DNA of 64,000 bases, from NCBI GenBank assembly GCA_016722505.1, contig JADKJH010000001.1:372001-436000 (forward strand), written 5' to 3'. The stretch is from Holophagaceae bacterium (GTDB lineage: Bacteria; Acidobacteriota; Holophagae; Holophagales; Holophagaceae). The translations under genes and the position numbers were made by a program. How positions within the stretch are numbered: the first letter of the stretch is position 1; every line of letters starts with the position of its first letter. Under the pieces are notes generated by a model. That model ran no database searches. It was not told the origin of the DNA and saw nothing but the letters and a program-made list of their open reading frames with translations. Below are positions 34,603 through 42,600 of this stretch, one piece after another.

Positions 34603-35862
34603 ATGTCATCCAGTGTAAAGGGTATGCGGGATCTTTTGGGAGATGAGCTGCGTTGGTTCCAGCGCATCGAGGAAGCCGTGCACCGGGTCTTCGGCGCCCA
34701 TGGCTACCGGGAGATCCGCACGCCCATCCTGGAATACACCGAAGTCTTCAAGCGCAGTGTTGGAGACAGCTCGGACATCGTCAACAAGGAAATGTACGAA
34801 TTCCTGGACAAGGGGAACCGCTCGGTCACCATGCGCCCCGAGAACACCGCGGGCGTTGTGCGGGCCATGGTGGACCACAAACTCCTGGTGAACAACGACC
34901 CCCAGCTGTTCTATTACATGGGCCCCATGTTCCGCTATGAACGCATGCAGGCCGGGCGCTACCGCCAGTTCTGGCAGATCGGCGCGGAGAGTTTCGGTGT
35001 CGCCTCGCCGGAATCTGAAGCCGAGTCCTTAGTGATGCTCTTCGATTTCCTCCAGGGCTTGGGGCTGAAGTCCCTGTCGCTTTCCTTGAATTCCGTGGGC
35101 ACGCCTGAATCGCGGCCTGCTTTCAACGCGGCCTTCCGCGCTTTTTTCGATGCCCGCGCCAACCACTTCTGTGAAGACTGCCACCGCCGCATCGAAACCA
35201 ATCCCATGCGTATCCTGGACTGCAAGAACCCCGGCTGCCAGGCGGCCCTGGAAGGCCACCCCACCATCGTGGAATTCCTGGATGAGGCCTCCAAGGCCCA
35301 CCACACGCGGCTCAAGGAGTTGCTTACAGCCCTCGATATTCCCTTCACCGAAAATCCGCGGCTGGTGAGGGGTCTGGATTATTACACCCGCACGGCCTTC
35401 GAGGTGCTCAGCTCCGACCTTGGCGCACAGTCGGCGCTGCTCGGCGGCGGCCGCTACGACGGCCTGGTGAAGATGCTCGGCGGCCCCGACACGGCGGCCT
35501 TCGGATGGGCTATCGGGCTGGACCGCTTGGCCATGGTGCTGAAGCAGCTTCAGGGCGATGCACCCTTCGATCCACCCGCACTCCTCATCCCGCTGGGGGA
35601 GAAAGCCTCCGCTGAAGCCATCCGCCTGGCGCGGGAATGGTGGGGAAAAGGGCTCAGCATCCAGCTGGAAACACGCGGCTGCCCATTGAAGAAGGCCTTG
35701 CAATCCGCCAACCGCACGGGCGTGAAACTCGCATTGATCCTCGGCGAAGGCGAGCTTGAGAAAGGCACAGTGGCTGTCAAGCATCTCGACACGGGCGAAC
35801 AAGAGGAGTGGTCGCTGGAGGAGACTGCCTTGAACCTGGGGGGAAAAGGAACGCGCTCCTAA
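34603..35862 (+). CDS. hisS: Histidyl-tRNA synthetase
   Basis: The 419-residue class II synthetase starts at ATG with GGGAG six bases upstream. It has KGMRDLLGDELRWFQ, motif 2 (TMRPENTAGVVRA ... YYMGPMFRYERMQAGRYRQF), the histidine-specific loop GLDYYTRTAFE, motif 3 (GWAIGLDRLAMVL) and the C-terminal anticodon-binding domain (about 325-410). A CxxC-CxxxC pair (CEDCHRR, CKNPGC) in the insertion domain may hold zinc. It charges tRNA-His in the cytoplasm. It ends 4 bases inside the convergent small exported-protein gene. Confidence 0.96.
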   Translation: MSSSVKGMRDLLGDELRWFQRIEEAVHRVFGAHGYREIRTPILEYTEVFKRSVGDSSDIVNKEMYEFLDKGNRSVTMRPENTAGVVRAMVDHKLLVNNDPQLFYYMGPMFRYERMQAGRYRQFWQIGAESFGVASPESEAESLVMLFDFLQGLGLKSLSLSLNSVGTPESRPAFNAAFRAFFDARANHFCEDCHRRIETNPMRILDCKNPGCQAALEGHPTIVEFLDEASKAHHTRLKELLTALDIPFTENPRLVRGLDYYTRTAFEVLSSDLGAQSALLGGGRYDGLVKMLGGPDTAAFGWAIGLDRLAMVLKQLQGDAPFDPPALLIPLGEKASAEAIRLAREWWGKGLSIQLETRGCPLKKALQSANRTGVKLALILGEGELEKGTVAVKHLDTGEQEEWSLEETALNLGGKGTRS

Positions 35863-36299
35863 CGGAAATGCAGATCCACGTAGTCCACGGTGTTTCCATC
35901 TTCGCAGGGGTTCACCATCTCCTTCAGGCGCCAGAAACGCCTGGCCCCGCTGATTCGGAAGGTGAATTCGCCCTCGCGCTGGCATGGCTTCCCGCCCCCA
36001 AGGAAATCAACCCGGATCTCGATCCGGCCCTTGAAGCGGAAATGCTTCCCTGCCGCCTCGGTGATGATCCCGTCGATGGTGGCCCAGTTCCCGCTCGATC
36101 CGTGGCGCTGCTCGCCTTTCAAGCGGAGCACCCCGTCTTGCTCGGTCACTGTGGCCTTGCCCTTGTCCCGCCCCCACTGGACCCACTGCACCGTGAACCC
36201 ATGCTCCCCCATGAGCATTGTTTTGGCGGCGGGATCCTTGATGACCGTCGGAGGTGCCGCGGCCATGAGAACAGGAAGCAGGAGCGCGGGGAGGATCAT
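35859..36299 (-). CDS. Small exported protein of unknown function
   Basis: I do not recognise a family. The 146-residue protein has a short signal peptide (MILPALLLPVLMAAAPP) and a beta-rich body with HGFTVQWVQWGRDKG, RLKGEQRHGSSGNWATIDG and FRFKGRIEIRVDFLGGGKPC. Two cysteines, in KPCQREG and VNPCEDG, are probably disulphide-bonded after export. This layout resembles small periplasmic beta-sandwich proteins, but no catalytic motif is seen. It is convergent with hisS and overlaps its end by 4 bases. Confidence 0.7.
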   Translation of the reverse strand: MILPALLLPVLMAAAPPTVIKDPAAKTMLMGEHGFTVQWVQWGRDKGKATVTEQDGVLRLKGEQRHGSSGNWATIDGIITEAAGKHFRFKGRIEIRVDFLGGGKPCQREGEFTFRISGARRFWRLKEMVNPCEDGNTVDYVDLHFR

Positions 36300-36510
36300 T
36301 CCGGGATGATACCGGATCTGCTCCTCAGGGCAGGGTGAGTATCCACACCTATGGATGGCTCCAGAGGCACGAGCCCGAATGGCTTTTCAATCCTTGCGGA
36401 AAGAAGCCCACGCGAGCTCCAATGCGAAAACAAAGCCGCCGGACTTCATCTGGCCCATCACTCATTGGCTCATCGGCGTCCACCCGCTAGCCTGGAAGCT
36501 GGAGCCCGCT

Positions 36511-37719
36511 ATGCCTTATTCCCGCCGCGAGACTTTTCTTCCATTCACCCGCCCTATGATCGGGCAGGCGGAAATAGATGAAATGATTGATTCCATCCAC
36601 AGCGGATGGATCACAACCGGGCCGAAAAGCGCCAAGTTCGAAGAAGAGCTTCAACGCTATAACGGCGTGCCTCATTGCCTTGCGATGAACAGCGCCACCA
36701 CCGCCCAGGAGATCACGATGCAGTGCTTAAGCCTGCAGCCGGGCGACGAAGTCATCACCACCGCGCTCACGTGGGTCAGCACGCTCTCCACGGTAGTCTT
36801 GCAAGGCGGCATTCCCGTGCTCGTGGACATTGACCCGGTGACGCTCAACATGGATCCTGCGAAGCTCGAAGCGGCCATCACACCACGGACCAAGGGCATT
36901 ATCCCGGTGCATCTCACGGGCCTGCCGTGCCCCATGGAGGAAATCTGGGCCATCGCTGAGAGGCACGGTCTTTGGGTGGTGGAAGACGCGGCCCAGGCCA
37001 TGGGCGCCACCTACAAAGGCACCAAGATTGGCGGCAATCCTCGCTCGGTGATGAGCGTTTACAGTTTCCACCCGAACAAGAACATGACTACCGGCGAAGG
37101 CGGGGCCATCGCGTTTTTCGATGATGCCTACTTGCCGCGCGTTCAGCGGTTGCGGTTCCATGGCATCGAGCGCGACGCATGGAAGCGCCAAAGCAAGGAA
37201 GGCAGCGTCCATATCGACGTCATCGAGCCCACCCGCAAGGCCAACTTCATGGACCTACAAGCCGCTTTGGGCCTGCATCAGATCAAGCAGCTGGATGGCT
37301 TCAACGTTCGCCGGGGCGAGCTTTTCCACCGCTATCTGGAATTGTTCAAGGACATGGATGAAGTTATGCTGCCGACACCCGGTGACGAAATCCATGGCCA
37401 CTGCTTCCACCTCTTTGTGCTGCGGATCCTGCCCGAAAAAGCGGGCCTCAGCCGCGATGAATTCGTCACCGCGCTGAAAGAGGAAAACATCGGCACCGGC
37501 ATCCACTACCGTCCCACGCATCTGCATTCCTTCTACCAGGACTTCTACAGGCAGCACTCCCACGCCATGCCCAAGGAGGGCCTGCCCAACGCCGAATGGA
37601 GCGGCGAGCGCCTGCTGTCCCTGCCCCTTTGGCCCGGTCTATCCGAGAAGGACCAGGATCAAGTGGTAGCGACCATCAAACATGTGATCGCGATGGCAAA
37701 GGCACGCGCAAGGGCGTAA
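36511..37719 (+). CDS. DegT/DnrJ/EryC1/StrS-family sugar aminotransferase
   Basis: The start is ATG 36511, with GGAG six bases upstream; the frame is open from 36355, but that part is not conserved in style. The 402-residue PLP enzyme has the family hallmarks: HSGWITTGPKSAKFEEEL, ITTALTWVSTL, VVEDAAQAMGATYKG and the Schiff-base Lys190 in SFHPNKNMTTGEGG. The C-terminal YRPTHLHSFYQ is also typical. Such enzymes transfer an amino group to a nucleotide-linked keto-sugar, as in ArnB or PglE. No other nucleotide-sugar genes are here, but a TPR glycosyltransferase lies next door in the convergent direction. Confidence 0.92.
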   Translation: MPYSRRETFLPFTRPMIGQAEIDEMIDSIHSGWITTGPKSAKFEEELQRYNGVPHCLAMNSATTAQEITMQCLSLQPGDEVITTALTWVSTLSTVVLQGGIPVLVDIDPVTLNMDPAKLEAAITPRTKGIIPVHLTGLPCPMEEIWAIAERHGLWVVEDAAQAMGATYKGTKIGGNPRSVMSVYSFHPNKNMTTGEGGAIAFFDDAYLPRVQRLRFHGIERDAWKRQSKEGSVHIDVIEPTRKANFMDLQAALGLHQIKQLDGFNVRRGELFHRYLELFKDMDEVMLPTPGDEIHGHCFHLFVLRILPEKAGLSRDEFVTALKEENIGTGIHYRPTHLHSFYQDFYRQHSHAMPKEGLPNAEWSGERLLSLPLWPGLSEKDQDQVVATIKHVIAMAKARARA

Positions 37720-37732
37720 CGGAAGGGCTGGT

Positions 37733-39565
37733 CTAGAACTTGTAGCACCAATCCGTCCACATTTTCCTGAATGCGCTTTCCAGATCGCTGGTGAATCCGG
37801 TTTCATCCCTCAGCGGTGAGGCCATCATCCGTGATCGCAACCCCGCCCGAAGTGAAGCCAGACCTTCCAGATCTGAAGCCAGGGCGATGGCCTTGACGAT
37901 GCAGGCATCCGGGTTCGCCGTGGCGAATTCTCCGAGACCGACGGCATTCAACAGGCTGCCGCTGACCCGGCTGGCATGGCGGTCTCCGGTCACGCTTAGA
38001 ACGGGCACACCCATCCAAAGAGCTTCGCAAGTCGTGGTGGTGCCCGCATAAGGGAAGGGATCCAAGGCAATGTCAATCTGGTTGTAATGCCCCAGATGGC
38101 TGGCTTTATCGGGCATGAAGGGCAATAGGACAATCCGATTGCTCTCGATGCCATGAGCCGCGAAACGGCTGTGGCAATGCTCAGCCACGCCCGTATCCAG
38201 AAGGCTCTGAGACTTGAGCATCAGGCGGCTGCCCGGAACCTGCCGCAGGAGAGTGGACCAGGCCGCCACGGCAGGCAAGGTCAACTTCGCCAGGTTGTTG
38301 AAACAGCCGAAGGTGATGCAGCCGTTGGTTGCCGCTGGAAGCGGCCCCACTTCTGGCGCTTCAGCTCGTGGCCGCCAACAGTGGAAGGAGCGTGGCAACC
38401 GGAAGGGCCGTTCGGTGCCTCGCTGCGCCCCGTCCTCTGGATCATTCCAGATATCCGTGATGCGGTAATCCATCTCCGGCAGTCCGGTGCTCGTGGGATA
38501 GCCCAGCCACGTGACCTGGACCGGCGCCGGACGCCGGGCAAACACCCCCAGACGGGCGGTGCGCGTGTGACCCCCCAGATCCACCAGCACATCCACTGAG
38601 TCATGTTCAATGCGGGCTGCCGCATCAGCATCAGAAAGCGCATCAATGGGCACCCATCGGGCCAGGCCTTTGAAGCGTTTGGAGACCTCATCCATCTGAA
38701 TTTGATTCGCGTAGAGAATCGGCTCGAAGGCCTCCCGGTCATGAGCTGCGAGCACCGGTTCGAAAAAATCCGCCACCGCATGAGCCCGGAAATCCCCGCC
38801 CACATAGCCGATCTTCAATCGGCGGGAAGGATTGCGCTCATTCGGCCAAGGCTTGCGGGCTACCGCGGGACGGCCTGGCAGGGCGGTTCCCCACACCTGA
38901 TGGGCTTTCAGGATCCTGTCCTCGCTCATAGCTGCGTCATAACTGAGAGTGCCGAGAAGACTGGATTGCAGCGCCAGATAGTCAGGTTCGAAGGACAGAG
39001 CTTTTTCATAAGCGTTCCGCGCTTCTCCGGCTTCACCAAACCCGATGAACGCGTCTCCGATCGCCCCCCACCCATCAGCGTTGTTGGGATCTTCTGCCAG
39101 GGCCTGCTGCAAGGCGCCTACAGCCTGCGCCGGGAAACCTTGTCCGATAAGCGCGATGCCCTCATGCATGGCAGGGCTGAAATTCATGGGCCGAGGCGGA
39201 GCATCGCGATAAAGGCTCAGGCGCCAGAGCGCCTTCCGGCTCTCCAGGTGGTCGGGATCCGAGATCAATGTATTGATGTACCCGTTCATGGCGTCTATCA
39301 AGCGGCCAGTGGCTTCCAGGGTGCGAGCCCGATTGAAGTGGATAGACGTCGCATCCGGGATCAGGTCCAGAGCCTTATCGAAGTAAGGAATGGCCTCGGC
39401 GGGGCGACCATCCTGCGCGATGGCGATGGCCAGGAGATGCAAACCATTCGGGTCTTCGGGAGCCTCGGCCAACGCCATGCGGAAGGCCAGCGCCGCTTCG
39501 ACGAACTCACCCTTTTCCAGGAGGCTGAGACCGTGTTGGATGGAGGGGTGCAATGCGTTCTTCAT
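37733..39565 (-). CDS. TPR protein with O-GlcNAc-transferase-like catalytic domain
   Basis: The 610-residue cytosolic protein has N-terminal TPRs (to about residue 245: HLLAIAIAQDGRPAEAIPYFDKAL, IHFNRARTLEATGRLIDAMNGY, GWGAIGDAFIGFGEAGEARNAYEKAL), then the OGT-like glycosyltransferase family 41 region: RLKIGYVGGDFRAHAV, VDVLVDLGGHTRTARLGVFARRPAPVQVTWLGYPTSTGL (a near-diagnostic block), and TFGCFNNLAKL, FPYAGTTTTCEALWMGVPV. The eukaryotic family adds GlcNAc to Ser/Thr; bacterial members may glycosylate pilin, adhesins or other proteins. ATG 39565 is an approximate start; the frame continues to GTG 39604. It is convergent with the DegT aminotransferase. Confidence 0.9.
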   Translation of the reverse strand: MKNALHPSIQHGLSLLEKGEFVEAALAFRMALAEAPEDPNGLHLLAIAIAQDGRPAEAIPYFDKALDLIPDATSIHFNRARTLEATGRLIDAMNGYINTLISDPDHLESRKALWRLSLYRDAPPRPMNFSPAMHEGIALIGQGFPAQAVGALQQALAEDPNNADGWGAIGDAFIGFGEAGEARNAYEKALSFEPDYLALQSSLLGTLSYDAAMSEDRILKAHQVWGTALPGRPAVARKPWPNERNPSRRLKIGYVGGDFRAHAVADFFEPVLAAHDREAFEPILYANQIQMDEVSKRFKGLARWVPIDALSDADAAARIEHDSVDVLVDLGGHTRTARLGVFARRPAPVQVTWLGYPTSTGLPEMDYRITDIWNDPEDGAQRGTERPFRLPRSFHCWRPRAEAPEVGPLPAATNGCITFGCFNNLAKLTLPAVAAWSTLLRQVPGSRLMLKSQSLLDTGVAEHCHSRFAAHGIESNRIVLLPFMPDKASHLGHYNQIDIALDPFPYAGTTTTCEALWMGVPVLSVTGDRHASRVSGSLLNAVGLGEFATANPDACIVKAIALASDLEGLASLRAGLRSRMMASPLRDETGFTSDLESAFRKMWTDWCYKF

Positions 39566-39616
39566 ACCTCCATTGAAGCGGGCCGGGGAAGAATGGACAA
39601 CCACTCAAACACGGCC

Positions 39617-42600
39617 TCACTTCCACACCACCACGCTGATGCTCAAGGGTGGCAGTGTCATGGTGAAGGCATTGACCTTGGTGATGGGAATATCGCTCAG
39701 GTGGTCGGGCAGGACTGAATTGCCCTGGACGGAAGAACCGGCGGTGATCTGGTAGACCTGGGCGAAGGTGAACGCCTGGGTATGCGTCAGGGCCAACCCA
39801 GCCGAATGGCTTACGCTGTCTTTGTTCAGCAGGACCGTCACCACACGATTGGAATGGCCCGCATCCATGCTCGAATACACCGATGCCTTGGCGATGTCCG
39901 ATGCCAAAGCTTCAAAGCTGGTATCGCCAAAGGCCGCGCCCGCGCCATCGTAATTCCTGAATATGCGGAAAGCGCCGAATAGGAAGGTCTGGACGTTCTG
40001 CATGGGCCAGAAATTGGCCGCGAAAACGCTATCCCGTCCAAAGATGCCCAGACAATCCGCTTCCGCGATGGCGCCGGAAATATGATTCTCGCCGCCATGG
40101 TTGTATTCGCTGAAGGCGAGCTTGGTGCCAGGGTACTGCGCGCTGATCTTCGCCATTATGCGCGGAATGAGCTGGATCGGTCCGTTGGTGGAGTATTGCG
40201 TGATCCAGCTGGTCTCGGTGTAGGTGGTATCCCATAAGGAGCGCGGGGCTTGGATCCTCGCGGCGGCCACTGCGGCGGAGTTGTCCTGGTTGATGACCCT
40301 CACACCCCCGCCTTGAGCTTCTGAATACCAGTGCAGGTCCAGCACATCCAGCAGCCGCCTCCCTTGAGTCTGGCTGGCGGTCTTCATCTGGGATAAGTAG
40401 TACTCCAGAAAATCGCCATGGGCCCCCGCATCTGGAGCGTTTTGCAGGTTCACGAACCCATTCCAGCCGTAGCTCACAGGACCAAAAAGCAGGGCCTGCG
40501 GAATCTGATCCTTGATCGCCCCAGCCGAGGCGATGCTCAAGGGCAGGAACTGGTCGTAGCGGAGCGCGGTGCGCTGGATTTCAAGGTGTGTGCTGTTCCA
40601 GAGATCCGGCTCATTATCGAGCATGTAGAAAATGGGCTTGTTCGCATCCGTTTTGGCAGTGGGGAATTTCGAATCGAGCCAATGGACAAATTCGTCTTGA
40701 TAGACCTTCGCATCCGTTGTGTCGGGCGTTGTAGTGAGAGCTGTGGGTTTCTTCGGAAAGTTGGGGAAGAAGCGAGTGCTGACTGGATCGTTGACGTTGA
40801 CATTGCCGGCTTTATCCGCCGACACCCAACCTTGGATGGGCACCGTGACGATGATCGCGGCGTTGGCTCCCTGGGCATTGGCCACAGAGGGCCGAACTGC
40901 CTCGCCTTGTGTTGAGCTGGAACTGAGATAGCCGTCATTGCTGTAGGGCCCCCAATCTGATCCCGCGTTGCTGGCATTGGTCTCCCAGTTGTACGCGGTC
41001 CAGCGATTGCCACCGAGGCGCCCAAGAGTTGTGCCGTTCGGCATGGTGGCCCAGTCCCCGCCATTGAACCCGTAGATCCATCTGGAAATGGGATGGACAC
41101 TGTGGCCTGAATGCATTGCGAACTGAAGATCAGCGGTGCCAGGATTGTCCGGCGTGATGAAGCCTCCGCTGCTGACTGTTACGGTTGCCACCGCGGTTGA
41201 GCTGCCGACGGAGTTCACGGCGGTCAGTGTATAGGTCGTAGTAGCCGTGGGGCTCACGTTTACCGAAGTACCTGTGACCGAACCGATGGCCGGTGCGATG
41301 GTCAGGCTCGACGCACCGCTCACCGCCCAGCTCAGAGTGCTGGTTTGGCCAGTCTGAATCGTGGAGGGCGAGGCCGTGAAGGAACCGATGAACGGAACCG
41401 TGCCGCTGGTCACCGTAACCGTGACTGTCTTGGTTGTGCTGCCGTAGGGGCCCGTCGCGGTGAGGGTGTAGGTAGTGGTCGCACCTGGATTCACTTGAAG
41501 TGATGTTCCCCGTACCAAGCCAATGGGTGGACCGATACTCGGTGTGATGAACACCGAGCTGGTGTCCGTAACGACCCAATTCAGCGTGCTGCTTTGGCCC
41601 GCAGTAATGGTGGCGGGTGAAGCGCTAAGCGTGATGGCCGGTGCTGGTCCCATGGGATCAGCGGTGTAGACGGTCCCCATTTGAATGACTTCCAGATCCG
41701 AACCCTTGATGCCGTTCAGGGATTGCAGATCAGTGTTGTCCCAACCCGCATTGGGTGCGCCGCTCATGAACCAGGTGCTGCCGTTGTCGGCCAGGATCAT
41801 GCCGTAGGTCTTCAAGGCTTGGAGGATCACTTTCGATTGAGCCGGATACCCGCTGATGTTCACGCTGGCCTTGAGGCGCACCCGCATGCCCATGGGGGGC
41901 GCGGAGGCACTGGTGTTGCTGGAGGCCCAGTGGCTGGCAGGCGCCACGTAGGCCCTGCGGGAGGTGGGCACCGTGAAGCGCAGCGCATGGGTGATGGCGC
42001 CCGCGGCGACTTCGTCATAGCGCGCCAGGCCGGGGAAGACCGGCAGGCCCGCTGCATCTGCGCTGGTCCATCCATAGGGCCGGACGGTGTTGGTCCTCAG
42101 ATCCCAGATAGCGCCACTGTCCGCGTTCCAACTGCCGTTGGCTTGCAGCTGGGAGCCGTACAGTTCGTAGAGGATGCAATTGTCCCGGTCCAATAGCAGC
42201 ACATGGCGGTCGCCGCTCGTGGCATTGGGATTGTCTCCTTCGATGGGCGCAGGGTTGGGCACAGGCATGGGCCCCGGATCGCTCTCAGCACCGTAGGCCT
42301 GGTAATTGATGGCCACTTTGGCCTGGCTTCCGCCCACTACGCCGTATGGAATGCCGATGCTTGAACCCTGCCAGAGGCCCGATCCGAAATCGGCCTTCAG
42401 TCCGCTGGCGGCGCCGATGAAATTGATGATCACCGCGCTGTTGGGGTCCACCGGCAAAGCAGAGATATCTTGGTTCCAGGCGCTGGTTCCAGGGAAGGCA
42501 CGATAACCGTGGAGATTCGAGTTGATGCCCAGGTCCAGGGTGCCGCAGCCCGAACCGGAAGGCGGAGTTACGGTCACGATGGCATTGGCTGAGACGCTGC

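Noticed and set aside
38603..39718. A 371-codon plus-strand frame antisense to the OGT-like gene
   Set aside because: The opposite frame has clear TPR and glycosyltransferase motifs; this one has none and reads as a shadow.
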